Part shown: positions 1 to 8,854 of the stretch, piece by piece
Layout: each line of letters starts with the position of its first letter
How positions within the stretch are numbered: the stretch's first letter is position 1
NCBI GenBank assembly: GCA_964347945.1
Contig: CAYGAW010000213.1
Span: forward strand, 1-58,644
Reading direction: 5' to 3'
Source of the DNA: CAYGAW01 sp964347945
Lineage (GTDB): Bacteria > Chloroflexota > Anaerolineae > UBA7937 > B3-Chlor
Length of the DNA stretch: 58,644 bases
Notes under the pieces: generated by a model
Seen by the model: the letters and a program-made list of their open reading frames with translations, nothing else
Database searches by the model: none
What the model was told of the DNA's origin: nothing
Translations under genes and position numbers: made by a program

Positions 1-627
1 GGCAGCGATTGGAGTGCGACGCGGGTCAACCACCACCAGTTTGGCGCCTTCGCTTCGGGCCGCCATGATGTCGGCGCTGATCCCATGATACCGATGAACA
101 TGGGTCACAGGAGGATTGGTGCCCCACAAGATGATGTATTTGGCATTCTTGAGGTCGCACCAAGGCATGGGGGGCCGGCCAAAGGTGTTGCTATAGGCCA
201 GGATCTTGGACCCCACGCACACTGACCACGTGCCCGTCACATTGGGAGTACCATAGAGCGTGGCAAGACGGCGGAGCACCATCCCGTCCAGGACCTTGGC
301 CGTCGTACCGTGGTAGAAAACCAGGGCCTGCGGGCCGTAGTTCTCCTCGATGGCCTTCAGCCTGTGGGCGACGAAATCCACAGCGTCGTCCCAGGAGGCT
401 CGCTGGAACTCTCCAGACCTTGACTTACGAAGGAGGGGATGACGCAGCCGATCCTCAGCGTAAAGGATCTGCGGTGCGTTACGCCCCTTCACGCACAAGC
501 GGCCTCGACTCCACCGATCGTCCGGATCGCCTTCTAGGCCGACCACTTTGCCGTCCTCGAGATGGGCGATCATGCCACATTCGGCGCGGCAAATCTGGCA
601 GAACGTACGTGCGGTCTCGTGAGACAT
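1..627 (-). CDS. Molybdopterin (Mo-bisPGD) oxidoreductase, N-terminal part; runs off the window
   Basis: This is the first 209 codons of a minus-strand gene whose 3' part lies outside the window. The N-terminus carries the iron-sulfur motif of the DMSO-reductase/formate-dehydrogenase superfamily: C-x2-C-x3-C within residues 10-17, then GRLCVKG. These bind a [4Fe-4S] cluster that passes electrons to the molybdenum cofactor. Later residues read WGTNPPVTH and VVVDPRRTP, typical of the cofactor-binding domain. No Tat signal is seen before the first cysteine, so a cytoplasmic enzyme is likely. The ATG at 627 is chosen because the motif begins nine codons later; an in-frame GTG lies slightly upstream. 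The substrate (formate, nitrate, thiosulfate or another) cannot be judged from this fragment. Confidence 0.85.
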   Translation of the reverse strand, partial: MSHETARTFCQICRAECGMIAHLEDGKVVGLEGDPDDRWSRGRLCVKGRNAPQILYAEDRLRHPLLRKSRSGEFQRASWDDAVDFVAHRLKAIEENYGPQALVFYHGTTAKVLDGMVLRRLATLYGTPNVTGTWSVCVGSKILAYSNTFGRPPMPWCDLKNAKYIILWGTNPPVTHVHRYHGISADIMAARSEGAKLVVVDPRRTPIAA

Positions 628-660
628 GCGATCGTATGGCACTCCCAGTTTGTGGGTGGG

Positions 661-689
661 ATTATAGGTCGCCTGCTACCGTGGAGCAA
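661..689 (-). promoter_or_regulatory. Probable sigma-70 promoter for the molybdopterin oxidoreductase
   Basis: On the minus strand a perfect TATAAT (661-666) is preceded, after 17 bp, by TTGCTC (684-689). It lies 34 bp upstream of the oxidoreductase start codon. The -35 box is a weak match and the -10 box perfect. The remaining bases to 876 hold no credible gene. Confidence 0.5.
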
Positions 690-876
690 GCCATGGCTCT
701 TTTTGAGCGCCGGTGCCCGGTGGCGCTCGACCAGCTACCTTGCCCTCCCCCTTCGGAACAGGAGAGGTGCCGCCGAGGGCACTGTGATGCGCAAAGGCGC
801 GGTTCTGAAAAAACGGTAGGGGCTCTCTTGGCCCAGGTCTGTTATTCTGCAGAAAGCTGTGATAGAATGCTGCTAT

Positions 877-1722
877 ATGATCGAGTTCTCAATATCCACT
901 TCCTTCATCAGAGCAGATGTGTCCGGCCTGAGACAACTAATGAGTCTGGGCGACTTCCGCAAGCTGGAGATTGGCTTCTATGACGAGGAGACACTGCCTC
1001 TGGTCATGGATTTCGCCACGCAAGAGGGTCTGAGGTACGGTTTCCACGACCCCCTGCCTCGCTTGCCGCACGATACCTATCCCTTTCTCACCGATCCAGA
1101 TGACGAGAAGCGCTGGCGGACTTTGGATTCCATGTATCGTACGCTACAGACGGCTGTTCACTACGGAGCGGAATACGTCATCGGCCATATCCCCTCTGTC
1201 ATCTGGGAGCCACAAGTGAGTCTGACCGAAGAGAGAATCATCGAATTGGCACACAATAGTTGCGACCAACTGACCCTCTGGAGTGAAGAAGCGGGCATCC
1301 CCTTCGCCCTGGAGAATGTGGGCCCCAATCCCTACTTCTTTCAGGTGGACGCCTTTGTGGAGGTGATGGAAGCTCATCCGGGCCTGGAATTCTGCCTAGA
1401 CATTGGCCACCTGCACCTGATGTCCGTATATGCGGGGTTCGACTCACTGGACTTCGTCACCAAACTCGCGACGTACACTTCGATCATCCACGTTTACAAC
1501 GCCACTCCGGAGATGTATCGCAAGTATCACCATGTCCCTGCTCATCCGTCACAGCGGCCTGAGAACGGGTGGGCCGACATCCCTGCCATATTGGAATGTG
1601 TCCTGGCATACCAGAAAGCAAGTATGACTGTGGTGTTCGAGTACTCCCCCCAATATCCAGCGGATGCGGCCTTCACCAAAGAGGGGATCGAGTGGGTGAA
1701 AGGGGTGGTTACAGAGGAATAG
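877..1722 (+). CDS. Sugar phosphate isomerase/epimerase-like TIM-barrel protein
   Basis: The 281-residue product fits the xylose-isomerase-like/AP-endonuclease-2 TIM-barrel superfamily. It shows the spaced barrel strands and metal-binding acids expected: FALENVG around residue 145 (Glu), FCLDIGHLHL around 172 (Asp and His), and IIHVYNA followed by HHVPAH further on. Such proteins isomerise or epimerise sugars and polyols, or cleave DNA at abasic sites; the sequence does not decide which. An in-frame GTG at 859 would add six residues. ATG 877 is preferred because the family usually starts right at the first strand. A TAGAAT at 863-868 could be the -10 box, which would give a very short leader. 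It ends one base before the convergent dtd stop codon. Confidence 0.75.
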   Translation: MIEFSISTSFIRADVSGLRQLMSLGDFRKLEIGFYDEETLPLVMDFATQEGLRYGFHDPLPRLPHDTYPFLTDPDDEKRWRTLDSMYRTLQTAVHYGAEYVIGHIPSVIWEPQVSLTEERIIELAHNSCDQLTLWSEEAGIPFALENVGPNPYFFQVDAFVEVMEAHPGLEFCLDIGHLHLMSVYAGFDSLDFVTKLATYTSIIHVYNATPEMYRKYHHVPAHPSQRPENGWADIPAILECVLAYQKASMTVVFEYSPQYPADAAFTKEGIEWVKGVVTEE

Positions 1723-1723
1723 G

Positions 1724-2161
1724 CTATCTTTCTAGGATGATCGTCACGGGGCCGTCGTTGTGGATCTCCACCACCATCATCGCGCCAAAGATGCCAGTTT
1801 CGACATGGAGGCCCTCCTGCTCGAGGAACTTCACAAACTTGTCTACGAGAGGAGCTGCCACGTCCGGTGGAGCAGCCTTCGTGAAGCTGGGTCGCCGGCC
1901 CTTGCGGGCATCGCCATAGAGTGTGAATTGCGAGACCACCAACGCTTCGGCGCCCACTTCCAGCGCGGAAAGATTGAACTTGCCCTCATCGTCTGTGAAG
2001 ATACGCAGATTGGCTGTCTTGTCCGCTAGGAACCTTGCCTCTTCCTCCCCATCATCATGAGCAATGCCGAGTAGCACGACCAATCCTTGACCGATGCTGC
2101 CGACAGGTCTTCCTTCTACGGATACTGAAGCTTTGCTCACCCTTTGGACGACCGCGCGCAT
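1724..2161 (-). CDS. dtd: D-aminoacyl-tRNA deacylase
   Basis: This 145-residue cytoplasmic enzyme hydrolyses the ester bond of mischarged D-aminoacyl-tRNAs and glycyl-tRNA-Ala, keeping D-amino acids out of protein. The sequence shows the family's start (MRAVVQRVSKA), the SQFTLYGD motif that lines the active site, and NDGPVT near the C-terminus, the Gly-cisPro motif that gives chiral proofreading. Length matches the family. An earlier in-frame start at 2176 would add only five residues, so the ATG at 2161 is taken. It converges tail to tail with the TIM-barrel gene, with one base between the stop codons. Confidence 0.95.
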   Translation of the reverse strand: MRAVVQRVSKASVSVEGRPVGSIGQGLVVLLGIAHDDGEEEARFLADKTANLRIFTDDEGKFNLSALEVGAEALVVSQFTLYGDARKGRRPSFTKAAPPDVAAPLVDKFVKFLEQEGLHVETGIFGAMMVVEIHNDGPVTIILER

Positions 2162-2192
2162 GTCACACCTTGGCAATGTGTCTGTCAGCGAG

Positions 2193-2221
2193 TTGCTGAA
2201 ATCTCCACTATCTGGTATGCT
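2193..2221 (+). promoter_or_regulatory. Possible promoter for the small ABM-like gene
   Basis: TTGCTG (2193-2198), a 17-bp spacer and TATGCT (2216-2221) lie 38 bp upstream of the GTG at 2260. Both boxes are imperfect but spacing is ideal. The region is shared with the divergent dtd gene. Confidence 0.4.
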
Positions 2222-2259
2222 TCAATATGTAGGTAACTAGCGCGAAAAGAGGCTGAACT

Positions 2260-2559
2260 GTGATCAAACTGCTTATGACTTGGGACATCAAAGCTGGCAA
2301 AGAAGCAGAATACATGGAATTCGTCACCCGAGAGTTCACTCCTGAACTGATGAAGCTAGGTATTCAGCCCACTGAGGCCTGGTACACTGTCGTAGGCAAC
2401 GGTCCTCAGGTGGTGGCAGGCGGTATCACCAAGGATCGAGACACGATGATCACGATCCTTGAGAGCAAGGAGTGGGAGGGGCTTGAGTCGAAGCTCCTCG
2501 ACTATGTCAGTAACTATAACTACAAGGTAGTTCGCGCCACTGGACAGTTCCAACTCTAG
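2260..2559 (+). CDS. Small dimeric alpha-beta barrel-like protein, function unknown
   Basis: The 99-residue product has the size and pattern of ferredoxin-like ABM/EthD/NIPSNAP domains: an opening strand (IKLLMTWDIKAG), a helix with EYMEFVTREF, a central strand around AWYTVVGN, and a closing hydrophobic strand (YKVVRATGQF). Such proteins are usually small dimers with varied or unknown roles, some being monooxygenase-like. The GTG start at 2260 follows a GAAAAGAGG ribosome-binding stretch. No catalytic residues can be assigned. It converges with the zinc-ribbon gene. Confidence 0.6.
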   Translation: MIKLLMTWDIKAGKEAEYMEFVTREFTPELMKLGIQPTEAWYTVVGNGPQVVAGGITKDRDTMITILESKEWEGLESKLLDYVSNYNYKVVRATGQFQL

Positions 2560-2579
2560 CAGGGAGATCACACGCGCCA

Positions 2580-2849
2580 CTATTCTTTCTCGTCTGCTCC
2601 GACTTTCTTCTTCTCCTTCGCCTCTCCACCATCGCCACCTGGTAGCTCTTTGGCCGTTTCCTTGGCAGGTAGTTGACGATTGTCAGTTACGTAGAACCCA
2701 GAGCCCTTGAAGATGATTCCCACCGGTTGGATGACTCTTCGCACCGGTCCGCCACACTCGGGACATGCTTTCACGGGTTCATCCGAGAAGCGTTGCAGTC
2801 GCTCGAAGCTGCGATTGCAGGCTTTGCACTCATACTCATAGATCGGCAT
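2580..2849 (-). CDS. FmdB-type zinc-ribbon protein
   Basis: The 89-residue product starts MPIYEYEC, the signature of the FmdB/CxxC-CxxC-SSSS family. Two pairs, CKAC (residues 8-11) and CPEC (29-32), should bind one zinc. The C-terminus is a charged, lysine- and glutamate-rich tail. Family members are small putative regulatory proteins without a proven role. The ATG at 2849 follows a strong AGGAGG site on the minus strand; the longer reading frame upstream is ignored because of that site and because the family begins here. Confidence 0.85.
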   Translation of the reverse strand: MPIYEYECKACNRSFERLQRFSDEPVKACPECGGPVRRVIQPVGIIFKGSGFYVTDNRQLPAKETAKELPGGDGGEAKEKKKVGADEKE

Positions 2850-3260
2850 AAAGCGAACTACACCTCCTGATGCGAATCTAGTTTCTTGTTCCCGCCCCGG
2901 GCTGTTCGGTGCGCAACCCCACCATTTCGAAACCGGTCTCACGCCAGTCCACGCCAGGGTCACTGGGTGGGGTCGCCCCCGACCACCGCAGTGGTCGTCA
3001 GGATACCTGGCAGGAAACGGATCAAGAGCCGGTCCCACTCCCGTCGACAAAGGTCAAGCGGGACGGCTCCTGGCAGCCTGGTTTGCAGGCCAAGCGAATC
3101 CGGCTTCTTTCGTCCGCCTCGTGTCGGTCCGCGAGTCGCCGCCACTGCAGCGACAACGCAAGTGTATGCTCAGTCTGTGGTTGGCACCGATGCGGCCGAG
3201 TTGGGCGCAAGCATTGCCTCTTCCACATATTGTACGCCAATGCCCTTGAGGGAGCAAGTC
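2850..3260. other. Intergenic region with no credible gene
   Basis: About 410 bp separate the zinc-ribbon gene from the murI promoter. Long open frames cross it on both strands, but they have no family resemblance, and the frames that overlap murI conflict with its certain reading. Nothing convincing is seen apart from the promoter at the right edge. Confidence 0.5.
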
Positions 3261-3289
3261 TTGACAAATCCAGCCCCGCCATGGATAAT
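3261..3289 (+). promoter_or_regulatory. Sigma-70 promoter for murI
   Basis: A perfect TTGACA (3261-3266), a 17-bp spacer and GATAAT (3284-3289, five of six matches) end 40 bp before the murI start codon. Confidence 0.7.
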
Positions 3290-3329
3290 CTCTGGCTATC
3301 GAAGCTATTCCGTTGCCATAGTGAGGTCG

Positions 3330-4154
3330 ATGAGCAAGAACGCCGGTGCTATTGGTGTCTTCGACTCAGGTGTGGGGGGGCTCTCGGTCGTGCAGCAAAT
3401 CGTCAAGGAGCTGCCTCGCGAGGACGTGCTCTTCTTCGCGGACACCTTCCACTGCCCCTATGGAAGGAGGTCGCACAGCGAGATTCAGAGTCTCGCACGG
3501 GAAATCGTCGCCTTTCTCCTGTCGGCGGGGGCAAAGGTCATTGTAGTGGCGTGCAACACTGCCTCCGCTGCGGCGCTGCACTATCTGCGCGAGATCTTCG
3601 AGGTGCCGATAGTGGGTATGGAACCCGCGGTCAAGCCGGCGGCCGAACGGACGGGCAGCAAGGTCGTGGGAGTCATGGCCACCGAGGCGACGTTTCAGGG
3701 AGCCCTGTTCGCCAGCTTGGTGGAGCGGTTCGCCTCAGATGTCGAGGTGTTGACTCAAACATGTCCTGGCTTGGTGGAGAGGGTGGAAGCGGGGTTCGTC
3801 CAGGATGCCGAAACCATGGAGATGCTGCAACGGTATCTCCAACCGATGATGAATCAAGGAATAGACTCCCTCGTACTGGGCTGCACTCATTACCCCCATC
3901 TAAGATCGCTGATCGAGAAGATAACTGGGGATGAGTTGGAGATCATCGATCCCAGCCCAGCGGTGGCACGGCAGACAGCGCGGGTGCTGAAACGAGAAGG
4001 ATTGCTGAGGGAAGGGAAAGGAGGAAGGTGCGCTTTTTGCACGAGCGGAAACCCACAGCTATTCGCCCGTCTCCTGGGGGAACTGACCGATTTGGACGGG
4101 CCGGTGTTTGAAGTGACGTGGGAAGAAGGCGGGACCATAGCACGGTCGTGGTGA
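3330..4154 (+). CDS. murI: Glutamate racemase
   Basis: This 274-residue cytoplasmic enzyme interconverts L- and D-glutamate to supply D-Glu for peptidoglycan. It has the opening GVFDSGVGGLSV, the first catalytic cysteine in VACNTASA (Cys75) and the second in GCTHYP (Cys185), which act as the two acid/base thiols. Length matches the family. The ATG at 3330 is used; a GTG three codons earlier is possible, and the open frame extends much further upstream but across the promoter. It implies a peptidoglycan wall, which is informative because part of the Chloroflexota lack one. Confidence 0.95.
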   Translation: MSKNAGAIGVFDSGVGGLSVVQQIVKELPREDVLFFADTFHCPYGRRSHSEIQSLAREIVAFLLSAGAKVIVVACNTASAAALHYLREIFEVPIVGMEPAVKPAAERTGSKVVGVMATEATFQGALFASLVERFASDVEVLTQTCPGLVERVEAGFVQDAETMEMLQRYLQPMMNQGIDSLVLGCTHYPHLRSLIEKITGDELEIIDPSPAVARQTARVLKREGLLREGKGGRCAFCTSGNPQLFARLLGELTDLDGPVFEVTWEEGGTIARSW

Positions 4155-4251
4155 GTTTGGAGCAGCGCTCGCCATGGCGAGGGATGTCGAACCTATTGCC
4201 TTGGCACAGGGCCGCCAAGGCTGCTACCGGAGTCTGAGCTGGAGTGCGGAG

Positions 4252-4674
4252 ATGAGATCATTTTCGTTCGAGGGACGGAGGGTTCTGCTCGGTCGGCTTG
4301 AGAAGGGACAGGACATCTTGCAGGGGCTGACCGAGTTCTGTGTCAGTAAGGCAGTGACCGCGGGGAGCATCCAGGCTCTGGGCGCGGTGCAACGCGGCGC
4401 CGTGGGTTTCTACGACCAGGACTCGGCCTCCTACCGTGAGATAGGCTTCGACGAGGAGATGGAGATTGCCTCCCTGGCAGGAAACATTTCCCGTAGGGAG
4501 GGGGAGACCTTCCTGCACTGTCATATCATCTTGGCCAACAGAGATGGCCGCTGCTTTGGTGGACACTTGCTGGAGGGGAACGTAGCTTTTGCCTGCGAGT
4601 TCGCCATCACGGAACTGGAAGGTGCGGTCCCCGAGCGAACCCACGACCAAGCCACCGGCCTAATGCTCTGGTAG
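4252..4674 (+). CDS. PPC/DUF296-domain protein
   Basis: The 140-residue product matches the plant-and-prokaryote-conserved (PPC, DUF296) domain. It shows the central metal-site region (LHCHIILANRDG) followed by GGHLLEG, and ends with the ITELEG strand. Bacterial members are small trimeric proteins described as DNA-binding or of unknown role. ATG 4252 is chosen because GGAG lies seven bases upstream (4241-4244); the open frame extends back to 4174 without family similarity. It follows murI by about 100 bp and may be cotranscribed. Confidence 0.8.
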   Translation: MRSFSFEGRRVLLGRLEKGQDILQGLTEFCVSKAVTAGSIQALGAVQRGAVGFYDQDSASYREIGFDEEMEIASLAGNISRREGETFLHCHIILANRDGRCFGGHLLEGNVAFACEFAITELEGAVPERTHDQATGLMLW

Positions 4675-4689
4675 CTCCCTTTCGGGAGC
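4674..4689 (+). other. Stem-loop directly after the PPC gene
   Basis: GCTCCC and GGGAGC form a six-base stem around a TTTC loop, starting at the last base of the PPC stop codon. There is no T-tract, so termination is uncertain. The rest of the gap to 4950 shows no gene. Confidence 0.3.
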
Positions 4690-4950
4690 GAGTACGTCCT
4701 CGGTCTTCCCGTGACATCCGCAGAAAGCAGTATCACTTCTTTCCAGGTTGGCGGGAACTTTCGCGTACCCGGAGCCCGAAGCAGGATGTGAACAGCGAAG
4801 CGCTGAATGGTCTTCACACCTATGACTCGGTCGCTGTTTGCTGGGACCTGCGGCGTGGTGACGGGAGCCTGTGTGCATTGGGGCTCGGGCGCGAAAGTGA
4901 GACTGGCGCCCGGGACCCGTTACGTCAGACAGAGCCGGAGGCTGGGGCAA

Positions 4951-5763
4951 CTACGACGTGGTCAGCAGCCCCTGTCCAAGCAGGGGCAGGCTCAGGAGGG
5001 CAAGGCTGAACCCCAGAAGGGAGAGGGAGGCTACCTGCTTGCCTTGCCAGGCAGGCATAGAACGGGCATGTAGAGCCATGGTCAGGGCCAGCCACAGGAT
5101 GAGCAGCCAGGACTCTGCTGGACGCCATGTCCAGTAGCTGCCCCATGCCAGTTGCGTCCAGACGGCACTGGCCACCATGCTGCTGCTCAGCCACGGGAAA
5201 CCTATCACCAAGGCCCTGCGACAGTAGGTGAGAGAGCGCTGTCCGGATACCCGCTCGCCAGCGAATCTGCCACGAACTGATACTCGTGAGCCGAAGTATG
5301 CCAGGGCAGCCCCGGCCGCGCACGTGTACGCCCCGAAAGCCGACAGAGCGGTGATCACATGAAGCAGATACCATGGGCTGCGGGCGAAGGGGGAAATCTG
5401 CAGGGCCTCAGCAGCCGGGGCTGAGAGGAACATGACACCAAAGGAGTGCATGAGAAAGGCCAGGGTGACGACGAAAGGGCCCGCGCCGCCGTCCGGTCCC
5501 AGCTTCTGCAGCATGGGACAGACAACGATGGCAACTTCCACGAGAAGCATGACACTCAGATAGGGGTCTGCGAAGCACCAAGGCCCCAGTTGTGCAGCTG
5601 ACCAGAGCAGAGCGACTCCCTGGCAGCACAGAAACAACAGTGTCGTCCCGCGAAGCAGTCCACCAGCGACCCAGACAGGGCGAAGCAGATGCCCCCAACT
5701 CAGGAGTAGCAGCGCAAACAGAATGAGGTTGGCCAGGAAATAGAGTGCGCTAGGGTCAACCAC
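4951..5763 (-). CDS. ccsA: CcsA/ResC-type cytochrome c biogenesis membrane protein
   Basis: This 270-residue protein has about eight hydrophobic segments and the layout of the heme handling protein CcsA of system II cytochrome c maturation. With ResB it moves heme across the membrane and attaches it to apocytochrome c. The WWD-like motif is recognisable near residue 210 as WGSYWTWRPAESW, with flanking histidines in WYLLHV and MALHARSM that would be heme ligands. The usual Asp and Lys of the motif (WDPKE) are here Arg and Ala. Its start overlaps the end of resB by eight bases, so the two are translationally coupled. Confidence 0.85.
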   Translation of the reverse strand: MVDPSALYFLANLILFALLLLSWGHLLRPVWVAGGLLRGTTLLFLCCQGVALLWSAAQLGPWCFADPYLSVMLLVEVAIVVCPMLQKLGPDGGAGPFVVTLAFLMHSFGVMFLSAPAAEALQISPFARSPWYLLHVITALSAFGAYTCAAGAALAYFGSRVSVRGRFAGERVSGQRSLTYCRRALVIGFPWLSSSMVASAVWTQLAWGSYWTWRPAESWLLILWLALTMALHARSMPAWQGKQVASLSLLGFSLALLSLPLLGQGLLTTS

Positions 5764-7150
5764 GACTTACGTTCTCAATCTGCTCCATCAACGCATCGAA
5801 TTCTCTGGCGCCGCCTCCTTTGTCTTTCTCCCCTAGTCTGGCCAATCGCATTTCCACGACCTGTCCTTCGTCGCTCACAACCGCCCAGACGGAGCGCGGG
5901 GGTACGTAAAGGATGGCGATCGCTCCTGCCAGTAGTGACGTAGCCCCAAAGAGAGTGAGACTGAAACTCGGATCATTGGCTATGTCGAGTACTGCGTAGT
6001 GCTCCCATTCAACCATGTACGAGTCACTTTCTATCTGGAAGGGTGCGGAGTCCAATAACGTTTCACTATGGACAAGGTCGGTCATTCCACCTCGATAGGC
6101 TTGCACCAGCAAGCCAGGCATGTCTTCGCCCTCTGAAGGTAGCATTGACTGGAAGACTATTCGCAGGACCAGATTCTGATCGGGAACAGCGACATATCCT
6201 TCGTTCTCTTGCTCGCTGAGTTGCAGTGTCGCTTCCTCTTGCAGTGTCGCGCCGGGTGCGAGGGCCTGCACAGAGACGGGCTGGCCGTCCGCGTCGAGAG
6301 CTCGCACGGTGACCAGTGGTCCGTGGGACAGTTGGTAGAAAGAAATCCCGCGGTGCCTAAAGGGAGCGTTTGGGACCGTGACTCCTGTGTCGACCTCGTC
6401 TCCTTCTTGCAGGAGCGTTAGTCGAGCTAGATAGGCCCGCGGAGTGCCATCGGGATAAAGCTCCGCCTCGAAGTGGTCCAGGCGTACGCTAAGGGAGGAA
6501 ACATGCTGGATCTGGTAGACCTGACCAGGGCTGAGCGCGATGTTCTGCTCCCGCCACGCGAGGCGGCCACCCAATACCACTCCCGCTACAGCTACGATCA
6601 ATCCTCCATGTATGACGAAAGATCCCCAGCGCGTGAGGAAGAAGCGATTGGCGGTCAGATAGGAGGCTTCGTCCTCTTCCTCAAGCTCGACCGTGTAACG
6701 GCGTCCTTCCAGGAACGCGCGCAGACTTGCCACTGCGGACTGTCTATTTCTGCCCAGGACATAGGTTCGAGAGTGCGAGGCTTGTCGGAAAGCTCGCTCG
6801 AATCCCTCTGCTGAGCATTTGGGCAGCCGGAGGCCTGCCTCGAACTGTTCGAGGGTGCACACAGAGAGGTTGAGCACCAGAAGGGCGAGAGGTAGCCTTA
6901 ACCAAAGCGAGTCGAGTACAGAGAACAACCCCAGGTTCAACAGCGGATCCGCCCATTGGAGATAGCGCGCTTGAATCCCCGCGTGCCAGTGATCATACTC
7001 GCGGGTGCCAATATCCACTCCAGCGGGCATCTGAGGTAGGATAGCGCCACATGAAACCGCGAGGGCGATGACCGCGATCAGTATGAGGGTTAGCTTGCGC
7101 GAACCGAAGGCGCGCCACAGAAGATCAGGGGTATCCCTGGCTATTACCAT
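5756..7150 (-). CDS. resB: ResB-family cytochrome c biogenesis protein
   Basis: The 464-residue product fits ResB/Ccs1, the partner of CcsA in system II cytochrome c maturation. Three N-terminal hydrophobic segments are seen (around residues 18-38, 75-95 and 175-195, the last reading HGGLIVAVAGVVLGG). A large extracytoplasmic domain follows, then a final membrane segment near 405-425. In the family this complex carries heme and delivers it to apocytochromes outside the cytoplasmic membrane. It is first in a two-gene operon with ccsA and has a good promoter about 95 bp upstream. The N-terminus (LLWRAFGSRKLTLILI) is typical. Confidence 0.88.
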   Translation of the reverse strand: MVIARDTPDLLWRAFGSRKLTLILIAVIALAVSCGAILPQMPAGVDIGTREYDHWHAGIQARYLQWADPLLNLGLFSVLDSLWLRLPLALLVLNLSVCTLEQFEAGLRLPKCSAEGFERAFRQASHSRTYVLGRNRQSAVASLRAFLEGRRYTVELEEEDEASYLTANRFFLTRWGSFVIHGGLIVAVAGVVLGGRLAWREQNIALSPGQVYQIQHVSSLSVRLDHFEAELYPDGTPRAYLARLTLLQEGDEVDTGVTVPNAPFRHRGISFYQLSHGPLVTVRALDADGQPVSVQALAPGATLQEEATLQLSEQENEGYVAVPDQNLVLRIVFQSMLPSEGEDMPGLLVQAYRGGMTDLVHSETLLDSAPFQIESDSYMVEWEHYAVLDIANDPSFSLTLFGATSLLAGAIAILYVPPRSVWAVVSDEGQVVEMRLARLGEKDKGGGAREFDALMEQIENVSRG

Positions 7151-7243
7151 CGACCTTGTCGCAGTCTCCCTGGCTCGTGGCTACAAGCTCATGTGGCAAA
7201 GGCGAGGAGTCTCCGAGTGCTGTCTCTCAAGACGGCTTGGCCA

Positions 7244-7272
7244 ACTATACTATGGCGGTGACCCCATGTCAA
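7244..7272 (-). promoter_or_regulatory. Sigma-70 promoter of the resB-ccsA operon
   Basis: On the minus strand a perfect TTGACA (7267-7272) is followed after exactly 17 bp by TATAGT (7244-7249). It lies 94 bp upstream of resB. Confidence 0.75.
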
Positions 7273-7773
7273 ACGATGCATTCGCTTCAGGGGTGGGGAC
7301 AGCTCGCGGTCTGAGGCCAGAGGCATCGGGTTGATCCCGTAGTGGAAGCGGGGGGGACAGCACAGACCCAGCGAGAGGAGCCGGATGAGCAGGTCGGAGA
7401 GCCTTTCTACCAGGCGCATCGGTATGGCCACTGCGAGGGTGGACCTGCCACTACTTCGAGGTCGTTCGCTCCTCGGAGATAGCTCATGTCCAGAGTTCAG
7501 CTGCCGATAGCGACTACGTTAGGCTGCTTCACTCCCATCCCCCTGTGACACGGCGGTGACGGCACTACACTTTCATCGTCATTCCTGGTGGGCGCACGCC
7601 TCGGAGGTAGTCGGCCCGGCCGGCGACGCTCTGACCAGTGACCACAATCTGCGTCGTATTCCATCGCAGAGCGTTGTCTCAGGCCACACTCTCGACCTGT
7701 GGGAGGAATGTTGTCGCTGTCCCTGACGGGAGCGGAAGCGGTTGGAGAGAAGGACTCCCTGCCTTCCCCAGGG
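7273..7773. other. Intergenic region, nothing recognised
   Basis: About 500 bp lie between the resB promoter and the methyltransferase stop. Short open frames occur on both strands, but none resembles a known family and I see no strong hairpin with a T-tract. It could hold a decayed gene. Confidence 0.4.
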
Positions 7774-8613
7774 TCATTGGTCGCTCTTTCTGAGTAGAAA
7801 GATGCGCCGTAGCGCTAACGCCCTTGTCAGACCCGGAGGGAGTCTCTGCTCCAAGAACCGGTCCACGGACTTGGAGAACTCTGAGGCAAAGGGCAGGATG
7901 ATCGTAGAATCCTCTCTCGCGACTTCGAGTCCGCTTTGTCCGATAAGCGACAACAGCGTGCTTCTTCTCAGGAATCTGTGAGGGCCTTCGCTGTGGTGAA
8001 GGTTCAGAATCGCCGCCAGGGAATGGGCAGGTTCCCACAACACATTGGGACAAGTGAGTACTATCCATCCGCTTGCTTTGAGCACACGAGCCAGTTCGCA
8101 CACGAATGCTGCGCGGTCCCAGATGTGCTCGATTGTCTCGTATGAGAGCACTAGGTCGAAGGTTTCGTCGGGGAAGGGGAGGGGAAAGCTTTTCACCAAG
8201 TGGGCCTTGAACTCGACCCCTGCCTCAGAGAGCTTTGAAGAAGCGATCGCTAACATGTGCTCCGAGAAGTCGACAAGATCAGCCCTCCGAATGAATCCTC
8301 GTTCCGCCCAAAATAGGCATCCGTTCCCGGTACGAGACTGGATGTCAAGGGCTAGATTGTCACGGCCGATGAGCTCTCTTGCCAGTTCAAATGTATCGGC
8401 AAAGCGGCGGTAATACGTGTACGAAGCCTCGTTGATGTCATCGTAGTCTGTCACGGAGGACCAGAACTTCCCAACGTCGTCCAGGGACCAAGGAGAGGTC
8501 GCGAAGTACTGCCACTCCTGCACTGCGCGCGATACCGATCCTCCGAGGGAGAGTCTATGCTCGTGTTTCACTGCGGATAGAGCTCCGAGATCAGCCCAAC
8601 AGCCTCGGCTCAC
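7774..8613 (-). CDS. Class I SAM-dependent methyltransferase
   Basis: The 279-residue product has a Rossmann-type methyltransferase core. Motif I is degenerate but recognisable (LALDIQSRTGNG, about residue 93), followed by the acidic post-I strand (DLVDFSEHML) and motif IV-like FDLVLSYETIEHIWD, then VLKASGWIVLTCPN. The substrate is unknown; the EHIW and CPN features resemble the methyltransferase_11 group. The start is uncertain: GTG 8613 gives the longest form and GTG 8571 is an alternative with GGAG upstream. Motif I has Gln-Ser-Arg where Gly-x-Gly is usual, which may lower activity or shift substrate. Confidence 0.7.
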   Translation of the reverse strand: MSRGCWADLGALSAVKHEHRLSLGGSVSRAVQEWQYFATSPWSLDDVGKFWSSVTDYDDINEASYTYYRRFADTFELARELIGRDNLALDIQSRTGNGCLFWAERGFIRRADLVDFSEHMLAIASSKLSEAGVEFKAHLVKSFPLPFPDETFDLVLSYETIEHIWDRAAFVCELARVLKASGWIVLTCPNVLWEPAHSLAAILNLHHSEGPHRFLRRSTLLSLIGQSGLEVAREDSTIILPFASEFSKSVDRFLEQRLPPGLTRALALRRIFLLRKSDQ

Positions 8614-8854
8614 GACCCCGGAGCTTCACAGTTCGATGCACTTGGCTCCTCCGCGTTTGGCAGAGAGGTGGTCGAGAGCCGCGCCGCGTCAGAATTTCCC
8701 TACAGGGACACGGCAGCCGTGACGGAAAAACGAAGAGACAGCTTCTGAAATGTGAGACGGGCAAGTTCCAACGCCACTTGCCCCCTATTCCGGGGTTGCT
8801 CTGCCAGGCCATACACCAGCGCGGGGGTGATTGTAGCGCGCTGTGCACCCCTTG

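Noticed and set aside
2909..3934. 341-codon plus-strand frame overlapping murI in another frame
   Set aside because: It conflicts with murI, whose two catalytic cysteine motifs are clear; the Arg- and Cys-rich composition is typical of a shifted reading.
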